Shown: positions 51,697 through 61,702, numbered from the stretch's first letter. The stretch is 64,000 nt of DNA from an uncultured Lachnospiraceae bacterium (GCA_947245585.1 CAMXPV010000009.1:1-64000), one strand, 5' to 3'. Notes: generated by a model from the letters alone, not told the origin. Made by a program: numbers and translations.

Positions 51697-51738
51697 GCTT
51701 ACAACAGTTTCCATCCTGGGAAGGAGTGCAGACATCCT

Positions 51739-52137
51739 ATGAGTTACATTCAACACAAAGCCGAGGAATCCCTTGAGGATTACCTTGAAACCATACTGAT
51801 CCTGAGCAAACGTTTGTCTGCGGTGCGTTCCATCGATGTGGCAACAGAGCTGAACTTCTCTAAGCCAAGCGTGAGCGTTGCCGTAAAAAATATGAAAAAC
51901 AAGGGGTACATCACTGTCTCGGAAGACGGCCATCTCCACTTGACGGACGAGGGGAGAAGCATTGCGGAGAATGTCTACGAACGCCACACCCTGCTGACGG
52001 ATTGGCTGGTCCACCTGGGTGTCGATCCCAGAGTCGCGGCAAACGATGCCTGCAAGATGGAACATGACATCACCCCCCAAAGCTATGAGGCGATGAAAAA
52101 ATGTATCCTGTCCATTTTAGGGCGGGACAGCATGTAA
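51739..52137 (+). CDS. DtxR/MntR-family metal-dependent regulator
   Basis: AEESLEDYLETILILSKRLSAVRSIDVATELNFSKPSVSVAVKNMKNKGYI. Confidence 0.9.
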   Translation: MSYIQHKAEESLEDYLETILILSKRLSAVRSIDVATELNFSKPSVSVAVKNMKNKGYITVSEDGHLHLTDEGRSIAENVYERHTLLTDWLVHLGVDPRVAANDACKMEHDITPQSYEAMKKCILSILGRDSM

Positions 52138-52159
52138 ACTATAATTCCTTTCTGCCTGA

Positions 52160-52498
52160 TCACAAATACTTTTCAAGACACACCAACTGCAATCGGGAAT
52201 CCCGTTAAAGACGCACGGAATCACGCCCCGCTCTTCATATCCCGGTTTTTGGTACATAGCCCGCGCTCTTACATTCATCACGTTCGTGTCCATGCGCAGT
52301 TCCCTGCAGCCCTGCCGCCTTGCATATTCCTCATAAAAGGATACGAATGCCTTTCCGTAACCTTTATGCTTCTCTGATGGGATAAACATGCCGGATCCAT
52401 CCGGTTGTGGTCAGACCTTTTTCTTCCTCGGTGTGAATCTTTCCATATATCATTTCAATTCCATCCATATCTGATTCCTGTGCCCGTATGATCTCCAT
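52160..52498 (-). pseudogene. GNAT acetyltransferase remnant
   Basis: N-terminal MEIIRAQESDMDGIEMIYGKIHTEEEKGLTTTGWIRHVYP in one frame, then SEKHKGYGKAFVSFYEEYARRQGCRELRMDTNVMNVRARAMYQKPGYEERG in another; QLVCLEKYL* in a third frame at the end. Confidence 0.75.
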
Positions 52499-52600
52499 TG
52501 CAAACTGTTTCTCCCTCTACAATTCATCTGTAGCATACGTCCGGTGGAAATCGTGGTTCCGTTTTTTGTATAGAAGAAAATATTGGCGATAACTTCCATT

Positions 52601-53305
52601 CTATACAAAGGCCTTTCCCCCGTCACCCTTCCTGCACCGGAAAGCCGCCATACCCTCCACGGTCTTTACTTCCGCTTTTTGGTACATGTCTTTCAACCTT
52701 GTCTCCAGACTTTGTTTCGTTTCATAGGGCGGCGTAAAATACCCCTTTGATGTATATATTTTTTCAATCAGCCAGTCAGTTCTTTTGTTTTCACCTTTGA
52801 CATAAAAGCAACCGCAAAAGATTCCGCCCGGTTTTAAGACCCGGAAAACCTCGCAGTATGCCACTTCTTTGTCCGGAAAAGCATGAAAGCCGTTCAGCGA
52901 CAGCACGAGATCAAAACTTTCGTTTTCAAAGGGCAGTTTCCCCACATCCCCCTGCATAAAACGGACGTTTTCGATTCCCCGTTTCTGCGCCTGCCGTTTT
53001 GCCCTCTCCATCATATCCGGAGAATAATCCAGACAGGTAACATCCGCATCCGGCAGCGTTTCATACACCGGCATACTGAGTACGCCCGTTCCCACCGGAA
53101 CCTCCAGAATTTTCCCGGAAAAGTTTTCCGGGATGCCCGAAAGCGCAAGCCCCAGATAACGGTCGTTTTTCTTTTTGTTCATGTTCCACACCAACTTACA
53201 GACCGCCTTTCCGGGCAGGGTGGAGCAGGTGATCATCCCATCGTAGAACGTCGTTTCACCGCCAAGGTTTCTATATGCGTTTTTGATTTCCTCATGTCTG
53301 CTCAT
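52601..53305 (-). CDS. Class I SAM-dependent methyltransferase
   Basis: ILEVPVGTGVLSMPVYETLPDADVTCLDYSPDMMERAKRQA. Confidence 0.92.
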   Translation of the reverse strand: MSRHEEIKNAYRNLGGETTFYDGMITCSTLPGKAVCKLVWNMNKKKNDRYLGLALSGIPENFSGKILEVPVGTGVLSMPVYETLPDADVTCLDYSPDMMERAKRQAQKRGIENVRFMQGDVGKLPFENESFDLVLSLNGFHAFPDKEVAYCEVFRVLKPGGIFCGCFYVKGENKRTDWLIEKIYTSKGYFTPPYETKQSLETRLKDMYQKAEVKTVEGMAAFRCRKGDGGKAFV

Positions 53306-53389
53306 TCTCCACTCTTTCCTTTCATGTCAGTACAATCTAACCTCTGTTTTTCAAAAAGGCGGTACACCTGTCAGTGAACCGCCATAACA

Positions 53390-53581
53390 TTATTTTCGCA
53401 GAGTGTCCGGTTTTTCCGGATGGCAGACGCCGCTCATAGCGCAGCCTGCACATCCGCAGCCGCAGGATGATTTTCCCTTTCTCTTACCACGCACGATACT
53501 GGCAATGGCAGCCGCCACCATGAGAACCAGAACCGCGCTGATGATGATTGTCGCCATATTTTCCATAAGCCATGTCAACAT
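53390..53581 (-). CDS. FeoB-associated Cys-rich membrane protein
   Basis: One TM helix then KGKSSCGCGCAGCAMSGVCH; directly downstream of feoB. Confidence 0.9.
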   Translation of the reverse strand: MLTWLMENMATIIISAVLVLMVAAAIASIVRGKRKGKSSCGCGCAGCAMSGVCHPEKPDTLRK

Positions 53582-53607
53582 TGAAATCCTCCTGTCCTGT
53601 TTCCATA

Positions 53608-56007
53608 TTACATTTCCATTTTTACCTTTCTCGTCAGCTTCGTCGCCTCTTTATAGGGTCTAAACAGCATATAAATCATGCCGCCGAGGATTGCGATGGC
53701 TGCAAGCAGACCGATGGCATTCAAATTTCCCGTAAGCGCCGAGCCAATCTGGTAAACCGTCAACGCCACCGCGTAAGCCAACCCGCACTGATAACCGATG
53801 GCAAACCACGTCCATCTCGCGCTGTTCATCTCCCTCTTGATCGCGCCGATGGCCGCAAAGCAGGGCGCGCACAGGAGGTTAAATACAAGGAAAGAATAAC
53901 CCGCCACCTGACTGAAGTTTGCGCCGATCTCCGGCCATCCGCCGGGATAGAGGATACCCATGGTGCCGACAATATTTTCCTTTGCCACAAGCCCGGTGAT
54001 GGAAGCCACCGCCGCCTGCCAGTTACCCCACCCAAGGGGTGTAAAGATCCATGCAATCGCGCTGCCGACCGCCGCAAGGAGCGACTGGTCCATCTCCTCC
54101 TCGGCAAGCATCCGAAAGCCATCCGCGGTAAATCCAAAGTAAGTCGTAAACCAGATCACGATGGTGGAGAGCAGGATGATCGTGCCCGCCTTCTTGATGA
54201 AAGACCATCCCCGTTCCCACATGGAGCGCAGCACATTGCCCACCGTGGGCATATGATAGGCCGGAAGCTCCATAACGAAAGGAGCGGGATCGCCGGAAAA
54301 CATTTTCGTCTTTTTTAACATGATACCCGAAATAATAATCGCCGCCATGCCCACAAAGTATGCGCTCGTTGCCACCCATGCGGAACCGCCGAAGATCGCT
54401 CCCGCCACCATAGAGATAAACGGAACCTTCGCGCCGCAGGGGATAAATGTCGTCGTCATAATCGTCATTCTGCGGTCACGCTCGTTTTCAATGGTCCTGG
54501 ATGCCATAATGCCCGGAATGCCGCAGCCCGTACCGATTAACATCGGGATAAAGGACTTGCCGGACAGACCAAACTTACGGAAAATACGGTCAAGCACGAA
54601 GGCGATACGCGCCATATAGCCGCAGGCCTCCAGGAATGCGAGGAGCAGAAAGAGCACAAGCATCTGCGGCACAAAGCCGAGCACCGCGCCCACACCGGCC
54701 ACGATACCGTCGTTGATCAGCCCCGCGAGCCATTCCGCCGCGCCTGCTGCCTCCAACGCACCGCCGACCAGAACCGGAACGCCAGGTACCCATACGCCGT
54801 AAGCCGCAGGGTCTGGCTCTTCGCCATACCGTTCCACCACCGCAAACGCTTCTTCGTAATCCGCAAGGGAAGCCGTCTCTATCATCACTTCCAACGTTTC
54901 CTCGTCCTCTACTTCATAAGAGAAGTCGCCCACAGGCTCCACACCATTTTCTTCCACGTAAGCGTCGTAACCGTCCACAATCAGCGCCGCGTCGCCGTAT
55001 TCCTCAGCCGCCTCCCCGTAGTCTGAAGAACCGATGCCGAGCAGATGAAAGCCATCGCCAAACAGTCCGTCGTTTGCCCAATCCGTGGCGTTTGCTCCCA
55101 CCGTCACCATGGAAATATAATACACCAAAAACATAATAACTGCAAAGATCGGCAGTCCCAGAAAACGGTTTGTGACAACCCTGTCAATTTTATCGGAAGT
55201 GGTCAACTTTCCTGCGGACTTTTTCTTCAGGCAGCCCTTGATAATGCTTCCGATATAGATATAACGCTCGTTGGTGATGATGGACTCCGCGTCGTCGTCC
55301 ATTTCCTTTTCTGCCGCCTTAATGTCCTCCTCGATATGGTTCTGTACCGTCAGATCCAGGCTTAACTGCTCCAACACCTTGTCGTCCCGCTCAAACAGTT
55401 TGATGGCATACCAACGCTGCTGCTCCTCCGGCAGGCCGTGTACGGCCGCCTCCTCGATGTGGGCAAGGGCGTGCTCCACGGTTCCGGAAAAGGTGTGCAT
55501 GGGGACAGTCCTGCCATTCCTTGCCGCGTCGATCGCAGCCTCCGCAGCCTCCATGATGCCGGTTCCTTTCAGGGCGGAAATCTCCACCACTTTGCAGCCT
55601 AACTGCCTGGACAGCTCCGCCGTGTTGATCTGGTCGCCGTTTTTCTCCACCACGTCCATCATGTTGATGGCAACTACCACAGGGATGCCGAGCTCGATAA
55701 GCTGTGTTGTCAGATATAAATTTCTCTCTAAATTCGTGCCGTCAATCAGATTCAGGATCGCGTCGGGACGCTCGCTGATCAGATAATTTCTTGCCACCAC
55801 TTCCTCCAGCGTATAGGGAGAAAGGGAATAAATACCGGGAAGGTCGGTGATCGTCACACCGTCGTGCTTCTTTAATTTTCCTTCCTTCTTTTCCACCGTG
55901 ACACCCGGCCAGTTTCCGACAAACTGATTGGAACCGGTCAGCGCGTTGAACAGCGTCGTTTTTCCGCAGTTCGGGTTACCCGCAAGGGCAATTCGCATAC
56001 TCATCAT
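53608..56007 (-). CDS. feoB: Ferrous iron transport protein B
   Basis: ALAGNPNCGKTTLFNALTGSNQFVGNWPGVTVEKKEG, DLPGIYSLSPYTLEE, gate domains. Confidence 0.96.
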   Translation of the reverse strand: MMSMRIALAGNPNCGKTTLFNALTGSNQFVGNWPGVTVEKKEGKLKKHDGVTITDLPGIYSLSPYTLEEVVARNYLISERPDAILNLIDGTNLERNLYLTTQLIELGIPVVVAINMMDVVEKNGDQINTAELSRQLGCKVVEISALKGTGIMEAAEAAIDAARNGRTVPMHTFSGTVEHALAHIEEAAVHGLPEEQQRWYAIKLFERDDKVLEQLSLDLTVQNHIEEDIKAAEKEMDDDAESIITNERYIYIGSIIKGCLKKKSAGKLTTSDKIDRVVTNRFLGLPIFAVIMFLVYYISMVTVGANATDWANDGLFGDGFHLLGIGSSDYGEAAEEYGDAALIVDGYDAYVEENGVEPVGDFSYEVEDEETLEVMIETASLADYEEAFAVVERYGEEPDPAAYGVWVPGVPVLVGGALEAAGAAEWLAGLINDGIVAGVGAVLGFVPQMLVLFLLLAFLEACGYMARIAFVLDRIFRKFGLSGKSFIPMLIGTGCGIPGIMASRTIENERDRRMTIMTTTFIPCGAKVPFISMVAGAIFGGSAWVATSAYFVGMAAIIISGIMLKKTKMFSGDPAPFVMELPAYHMPTVGNVLRSMWERGWSFIKKAGTIILLSTIVIWFTTYFGFTADGFRMLAEEEMDQSLLAAVGSAIAWIFTPLGWGNWQAAVASITGLVAKENIVGTMGILYPGGWPEIGANFSQVAGYSFLVFNLLCAPCFAAIGAIKREMNSARWTWFAIGYQCGLAYAVALTVYQIGSALTGNLNAIGLLAAIAILGGMIYMLFRPYKEATKLTRKVKMEM

Positions 56008-56073
56008 TTTTCCACTCCTTCTTATTAGTTTTCCCTAACCATTAATCTGAAAATAAAGGGGATACCCCCCCTG

Positions 56074-56295
56074 TCAGTCAACCTCTATCATTTCCGCGTC
56101 TGCTTTTCGGATCGAAAGTTCATAGCCACGAACCCTCACTTCGATCGGATCGCCCAAGGGAGCCACCTTGCGAATCTGCACATCCACGCCTTTCGTCAGT
56201 CCCATGTCCATGATCCGGCGTTTGACTGCGCCCTCTCCGTGGAGTTTCACCACCCGGACGCTGTCGCCGACCTTTACTTCTTTCAGTGTTTTCAT
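56074..56295 (-). CDS. feoA: FeoA family protein
   Basis: VGDSVRVVKLHGEGAVKRRIMDMGLTKGVDVQIRKVAPLGDPIEVRVRGYELSIRK. Confidence 0.92.
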   Translation of the reverse strand: MKTLKEVKVGDSVRVVKLHGEGAVKRRIMDMGLTKGVDVQIRKVAPLGDPIEVRVRGYELSIRKADAEMIEVD

Positions 56296-56320
56296 TCCGT
56301 CTTCCTCCTCATTTCTCATT

Positions 56321-56533
56321 TTAGACCAAAATTTTTTGCGCCATCTCTTTGCTGACTGCAATGCGGGAATTCTTCACATTCACGATCACATTTCCACCAA
56401 TGGCGCTGACTACCGTGACCGCCCCTCCCACAACAAAACCGAGGTTTTCCAGATGTGCCTTGATTTCCTGCTTTCCTCCGATTTTTCTGATGATGTTTTC
56501 CTCGCCTGTTTCTGCTAATGTAAGCGGCATCAT
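56321..56533 (-). CDS. FeoA family protein (second copy)
   Basis: MPLTLAETGEENIIRKIGGKQEIKAHLENLGFVVGGAVTVVSAIGGNVIVNVKNSRIAVSKEMAQKI. Confidence 0.88.
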   Translation of the reverse strand: MMPLTLAETGEENIIRKIGGKQEIKAHLENLGFVVGGAVTVVSAIGGNVIVNVKNSRIAVSKEMAQKILV

Positions 56534-56571
56534 AAGTACCTCCATTCCCAAACATTTTGTGCAGCATATGT

Positions 56572-56719
56572 ATTAGTCTTCGCTAACCCCATGTGTGAAA
56601 TAAGAGTTAGCTATTGCTAACCATATATTATCATATGACTGCGTACAGCCTTTGTCAATGCTATTTTGACTGTCGGCCGCAGTTTCATCACACTAACCAA
56701 TGTGTTAGGGAATGCTAAC
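56572..56719. promoter_or_regulatory. Candidate metal-regulator operators upstream of feo
   Basis: ATTAGTCTTCGCTAAC 56572-56587, GTTAGCTATTGCTAAC 56606-56621, GTTAGGGAATGCTAAC 56704-56719. Confidence 0.7.
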
Positions 56720-56847
56720 TACCATTTTGTGCAAATTATCCATACTCATCCACCAGATTTTAACCTATCAAGTAAGGTTGCTTTTCACCTTACTCGCCGT
56801 GTGCCCCATGCGCTGCCATAGCAGCTTCCTCCTCTGCATGGGGCGTA

Positions 56848-56895
56848 CATAAAAAAAATACCGCAAACCGCATAAAATGAGGTTTCCGGCATCCT
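56848..56895 (-). terminator. Terminator after tRNA-Glu
   Basis: Minus strand GCCGGAAACC-loop-GGTTTGCGGTA followed by T8. Confidence 0.75.
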
Positions 56896-56924
56896 TTAGG
56901 GTTGGGCTGTTCTAAAACAGTCAA

Positions 56925-56996
56925 CAGCTCGTAGGGGAATCGAACCCCTGTTTCCGCCGTGAGAGGGCGGCGTCTTAACCGCTTGACCAACGAGCC
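56925..56996 (-). tRNA. tRNA-Glu (anticodon CTC)
   Basis: GGCTCGT...CCGCC-CTCTCAC-GGCGG...GGGGTTCGATTCCCC-ACGAGCT; full cloverleaf, CCA not encoded. Confidence 0.92.
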
Positions 56997-57124
56997 ATCT
57001 GATTGACACTTGCTTATTCTATTATATTTTCGTGAAGAATGCAAGTCTTTTTTACAATTTTTATGTGACAATCATAATTTTTCTTTTATAGGTTTACATA
57101 ATATAACCATTGCGATTTCCCGAC

Positions 57125-58870
57125 TCATGCGCTCCAATCTAACAGCCATACCTGATAATGCTCCGCGTCCTCCTGCGCAGGCTCTGCTTCCGCCTCTGTT
57201 ACAAAAATGTCGGCAACGCGCATGGGTATCTCTACGCTGCTTTCGTCCGCAAACGTATACCGTACTGTCACACGGTCTTCCGCGTCATCGGAGACGGCTT
57301 CTCCCCTGCCGCCCGTCAGATTCAACATCCACGCTGCCGCCGTAACCGGATCTCTGTAGACCGCGTTGCGGTCCTCCCCGCCGTTTTCCCTGTCATACTC
57401 GGTCTGCGCCTGGATACCATCTAAAAAGCCCCTCTCCTCATAATCCGTAAACTGATATGTCCCGCCGATCAGATATGCCTCGTCAAATTCCGCCTTGGTA
57501 GAAATGTTGTTCAGATCATGAAGCACGCTGCCTGTCACCCGATAGTCCCCTTCTCCTCCCGCCCCCTGCCTGGCAAATTGAATCTCCTCCTTCCAAACCA
57601 CCACATGAGGGTCGGAAGTCCATGCGTAATACCAGATTTCTGCGCTGCCCTCCTCTTTGGTCTCACCCTCATGCAGCGCAAAACGAAATTCATTGGGCCA
57701 CGGACTGGAGAAGCCGAAGGTGTACACGTCTCCCTCCTTCTCTAACAGGGGCAGACTCTCATAGGCAGTCTCCTCATCCGCGTACATCCCCACCAACTGA
57801 TTCCCGTACCGATCGCAGTATGCGTTGGCATAAACGCTGACAAAATCGTGCCTCAAAGCTTCCTCTGCCTCCTTCTCCTGCTGTTTTTCAGGGGCCCCCG
57901 GATTCAGCATTAGCCCCGCCGCCAGAGCGCACAATAGCACACCAAGCACAGCCGCCGTCACAATCCCGCTTTTCTTCCAACTGAGAATATTGCGGATACG
58001 GTTTTTTATCCCGCCCTCGCCAAAAGCCACCGGGCTTGCGTGAAAGCCCGATTTCTCACAGGAAAGCGACAAAAGCGCCCGCGAATACGCCTGCTTCACA
58101 TCCTCCCCAAGCTGTCCTAACACCCTCTCATCGCAGGACATTTCCATATCGCTCTCCATCAGCCGAAAAGAAAGCCACACGAGTGGATTAAACCAGTGCA
58201 GGCAGACTGCACCCCAACCGATCAGCTTGACCAGATAATCCCTTCTGGCAATGTGGGCCCGCTCATGAGCGAGCACATATTGGCCTTCTTCTGCCGACAA
58301 GTACGACGGCAGATAGATTCGCGGACGAAGAATACCAAACACAAAGGGCGTGGCCATCCCTTCCAACTCAAACACACACCTTCCCGCCATTCCATCGGCT
58401 CCCTCCTTTGCAGGCCGCGCCCCGGACAAAAACCGCCGCAATCTGACCGCCGTCCAAACACTGTAGCCAAGCAGAACGCACACGCCTGTCATCCAAACCC
58501 ACGCGCCCACAGCGAGAGCCTTTGTCCCCATCCCTGTCTCCTGCGCAGGAAACACACCTGCGGACACCATTGGCTTCGCCGCGCTTCCGTTCGTTTCGTC
58601 GGAAAAGTAACCCTTCCCCTGCCATACCTCCTGCTGCCCGTCGGAAAAAACTGCCTCGGACAGAATGGCCGTGTCCATTCGCAGCAGACTGAAACTACTG
58701 GTAAGAGAAATGGGGCACAACAGCCGAAACAGCACCACAGCCCAGAGCAGATAAGAAAATATCTTCGCCTGCCTGCGCAGCAAAAACCGCAATACAAGCA
58801 CCGCCCCGATACAATACCCTGCCGTCAAACTCATATTCAGTATCTTAAGAAAAATCGCTGTCATGTCCAT
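57125..58870 (-). CDS. M56 (BlaR1/MecR1-like) metallopeptidase with extra C-terminal domain
   Basis: YVLAHERAHIARRDYLVKLIGWGAVCLHWFNPLVWLSFRLMESDMEMSCDERVL. Confidence 0.9.
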   Translation of the reverse strand: MDMTAIFLKILNMSLTAGYCIGAVLVLRFLLRRQAKIFSYLLWAVVLFRLLCPISLTSSFSLLRMDTAILSEAVFSDGQQEVWQGKGYFSDETNGSAAKPMVSAGVFPAQETGMGTKALAVGAWVWMTGVCVLLGYSVWTAVRLRRFLSGARPAKEGADGMAGRCVFELEGMATPFVFGILRPRIYLPSYLSAEEGQYVLAHERAHIARRDYLVKLIGWGAVCLHWFNPLVWLSFRLMESDMEMSCDERVLGQLGEDVKQAYSRALLSLSCEKSGFHASPVAFGEGGIKNRIRNILSWKKSGIVTAAVLGVLLCALAAGLMLNPGAPEKQQEKEAEEALRHDFVSVYANAYCDRYGNQLVGMYADEETAYESLPLLEKEGDVYTFGFSSPWPNEFRFALHEGETKEEGSAEIWYYAWTSDPHVVVWKEEIQFARQGAGGEGDYRVTGSVLHDLNNISTKAEFDEAYLIGGTYQFTDYEERGFLDGIQAQTEYDRENGGEDRNAVYRDPVTAAAWMLNLTGGRGEAVSDDAEDRVTVRYTFADESSVEIPMRVADIFVTEAEAEPAQEDAEHYQVWLLDWSA

Positions 58871-58971
58871 GAATCCGCCCTGTTCCTTTCCTGTATTTCC
58901 GTCCGATTCTCCTCATCCGGCAATCCCGTATCCGGATCTGTCCCAGCGCCGCCAGACCCGTCTGTGCACCG

Positions 58972-59343
58972 TCAGTTCCCCGTGTGCTCGTCGATCAGCC
59001 GCTTGATTTCCTCCGCCTGCTTTTTCGTCAGCTTCCCGCCTCCCATAAAAGCAGTCAAAAACCGGGGAATGGAGCCGCCGAAAGAATCCTCCACAAACTT
59101 TCTGCTCTTGTAGCTGTAAAACTCTTCCTCAGAGATGAGAGAGGTCACTACCGCATTTTCATTCTGAAAAATTCCCCTGTCGCACAATTTCTTTAACACC
59201 GTGTAGGTGGTCGATTTCTTCCAGTCAAATTCCTTCTCGCAAAGCTTCACCAACTCCGGGGATGCAATCGGTTCCCTCTGCCAGATCAGCTTCGCAAACC
59301 GGGCCTCCCCTTCCGCAAGTCTGTATTCTTTCATAAACGCCAC
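58972..59343 (-). CDS. BlaI/MecI/CopY family repressor
   Basis: EARFAKLIWQREPIASPELVKLCEKEFDWKKSTTYTVLKKLCDRGIFQNE. Confidence 0.92.
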   Translation of the reverse strand: MAFMKEYRLAEGEARFAKLIWQREPIASPELVKLCEKEFDWKKSTTYTVLKKLCDRGIFQNENAVVTSLISEEEFYSYKSRKFVEDSFGGSIPRFLTAFMGGGKLTKKQAEEIKRLIDEHTGN

Positions 59344-59406
59344 TTCCCCATCCTGTCAAGACCAAGGGCAGCGATTGTAAACCGCTGCCCTGCATCCTTT
59401 TCTCTC

Positions 59407-60168
59407 TTATAATACCTTGCTCAAAAAATCAATCGTCCTGGGCTCCTTCGGATGGTCAAGCACCTCCTCCGGCGTTCCCTCCTCGATGATATAGCCGCCC
59501 TCCATAAAAATCACGCGGCTTGCCACTTCTCTGGCAAACCCAATCTCATGGGTGACCACAATCATGGTCATGCCGTCCCTCGCAAGCTCCTTCATCACCG
59601 CAAGCACCTCTCCCACCATCTCAGGGTCAAGAGCGCTGGTCGGCTCATCAAACAGCATGATATCAGGATTCATCTCCAATGCCCTTGCTATCGCCACACG
59701 CTGTTTTTGTCCGCCGGAAAGCTGACTGGGATAGGCCTGCGCCTTATCCGAAAGCCCTACCCGCTCCAAAAGCTGCATGGCTTTGTTCCCTGCATCCTCC
59801 TTGGAGAGGGTCTTTAAATGCACCGGCGCAAGGGTCATGTTCTTTAAGACATTCAAGTGGTTAAACAGATTGAAATGCTGAAACACCATGCCGATGTTTT
59901 CACGCACTTTATTGATATCCGTGTGCTTGTCGGTCACATCAAACCCGTCGATCACGATCTGGCCGGAGGTCGCCTTCTCCAACTGGTTCAGACACCGTAA
60001 CAGAGTGGACTTGCCGCTGCCGGAAGGACCGATCAGCACAACCACCTCTCCCTCCGTCACTTCCAGACTGATGTCCTTAAGCACTTCCAGAGAGCCGAAA
60101 TTCTTTTTTAGATTTTTAACGGAAATCTTTACGTCCGTATTACCTGCCACGGTTGATCCTCCTCTCAA
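59407..60168 (-). CDS. Amino-acid ABC transporter ATP-binding protein (GlnQ-like)
   Basis: [60 protein letters not shown]. Confidence 0.94.
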   Translation of the reverse strand: MRGGSTVAGNTDVKISVKNLKKNFGSLEVLKDISLEVTEGEVVVLIGPSGSGKSTLLRCLNQLEKATSGQIVIDGFDVTDKHTDINKVRENIGMVFQHFNLFNHLNVLKNMTLAPVHLKTLSKEDAGNKAMQLLERVGLSDKAQAYPSQLSGGQKQRVAIARALEMNPDIMLFDEPTSALDPEMVGEVLAVMKELARDGMTMIVVTHEIGFAREVASRVIFMEGGYIIEEGTPEEVLDHPKEPRTIDFLSKVL

Positions 60169-60808
60169 TCTGCTTGGAAATCTTACTCAATATGGTAATG
60201 ACAATCAGGTACATGATACCTACAACAGCCCATGCCTGCAGGTTCTTAAACGTATTGCCCATAATGGTCTTACCCACATTTGTAAGCTCCGGAAATCCGA
60301 TGACCGAAAGGATGGACGTATCCTTCAAGGTAATGATAAACTGGTTGATAATCGACGGGATCATGGTGCGCACCGCCTGCGGAATCACAATCAACGCCAT
60401 CCCTGCGGCGTAGGAAAGCCCGAGGCTTCTGCCCGCCTCCATCTGCCCTCTGTCCACGCTCTGGATCCCGGCCCGGATAATCTCCGCCATATATGCGCCA
60501 CAGTTCATGGAAAGGGCAATCGTACCGCCCTGCAGCGCACTCATTCTGAAATTTGTAAAGCCCAGACTCTGAATGCCGGACGGCACGCCAAAATAGATAA
60601 AATAAGCCAACACAATCAGGGGCACGCCGCGCACCGCATCCACATAGACCGTGCCGATAAAGTTAAGCACCCTGTTATGCCCCACATTCATCAGGCCGAA
60701 AATCATACCGATGACCGTGGCAAACACCAGTGAAAGCAGGCACAGCAAAAGCGTGTGCCCCATCGCCTTCAACAGCATTGTCCCGTATGTCTGTATTATC
60801 ATTACCAT
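60140..60808 (-). CDS. Amino-acid ABC transporter permease
   Basis: HisM/GlnP-type helices, [41 protein letters not shown]. Confidence 0.93.
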   Translation of the reverse strand: MVMIIQTYGTMLLKAMGHTLLLCLLSLVFATVIGMIFGLMNVGHNRVLNFIGTVYVDAVRGVPLIVLAYFIYFGVPSGIQSLGFTNFRMSALQGGTIALSMNCGAYMAEIIRAGIQSVDRGQMEAGRSLGLSYAAGMALIVIPQAVRTMIPSIINQFIITLKDTSILSVIGFPELTNVGKTIMGNTFKNLQAWAVVGIMYLIVITILSKISKQIERRINRGR

Positions 60809-60826
60809 AAACGTTTTCCTCTTATC

Positions 60827-61702
60827 TTAGTTGCCTAAATATTTTTCGATAATCTCGTCGTACTTGCCGTTTGCCTTGATGTTCTTCAATCCTGCATTGA
60901 ACATATCCAAAAGCTCCTGATTCTCCGCATTCATGATCGCAAAACCGTAAGGCGCGCCCTCGCTCTCCATGCCCTCGGGAATGGTCAGCGCCAGATTACC
61001 CGTCTTGATGGAATCAGCCATGATCGGCGTATCTTCCACACATGCCGCAGAGTTGCCAAGGATCACATCCTGATACATGGTCGGTGAATCTTCAAACACG
61101 GTTGTGGTGAAGCCGTACTCATCCTTTAAGCTCTCGGCAAAATCCATGCCTGCGGTCCCGTTCTTCACCGCCACATTCTTGCCTTTCAAATCGGCAAAGC
61201 CCTTGATGTCGCTGCCCTCCGGAACGACGAAGGTCTGTGTCGCGTCATAATAGCCGTCAGAGAAAATCCAACCGGAGTCGATACGCTCCTGCTTGATGGT
61301 CGCGCCTGCGATCAGCGCATCCGCCTGTCCTGCCTGCACCGCGGCCACACCTGCATCCCAACCGAGGCTGTTCAGCTCATATTTGAAACCCTGATCCTCC
61401 GCAATCGCCGCCAACACATCCACGTCGATACCTACAAACTCACCCTTCTCGTTGGTGAACTCGAACGGGCGGAACACCGTATCTGTCGCAACCACCCAAA
61501 CTTTATCGCCTGAAGCCGCACTGTCCGCAGGCGCTTCCTGAGCCGCGTCCGCTGCCGGAGCCTCAGCCGCCCCTTCCGCTGCCGGAGCCTCAGCCGCCCC
61601 TTCCGCTGCCGGAGCTTCCTGTGCTGCGCCGCCGTCAGAACCGCACGCTGTCACGCCAAGAACCATGCAGCCTGTCAAAACCATTGCCAATAATTTTTTC
61701 AT
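60827..61702 (-). CDS. Amino-acid ABC transporter substrate-binding lipoprotein
   Basis: Lipobox VLGVTAC, Ala/Pro/Glu-rich linker, PBPb-type domain (RPFEFTNEKGEFVGIDVDVLAAI). Confidence 0.93.
   Translation of the reverse strand: MKKLLAMVLTGCMVLGVTACGSDGGAAQEAPAAEGAAEAPAAEGAAEAPAADAAQEAPADSAASGDKVWVVATDTVFRPFEFTNEKGEFVGIDVDVLAAIAEDQGFKYELNSLGWDAGVAAVQAGQADALIAGATIKQERIDSGWIFSDGYYDATQTFVVPEGSDIKGFADLKGKNVAVKNGTAGMDFAESLKDEYGFTTTVFEDSPTMYQDVILGNSAACVEDTPIMADSIKTGNLALTIPEGMESEGAPYGFAIMNAENQELLDMFNAGLKNIKANGKYDEIIEKYLGN

Noticed and set aside
56798-56850. GC-rich inverted repeat GCCCCATGC...GCATGGGGC as a separate regulatory element
   Set aside because: Clear hairpin, but lies beyond the tRNA terminator with no identifiable gene to regulate; function not supportable
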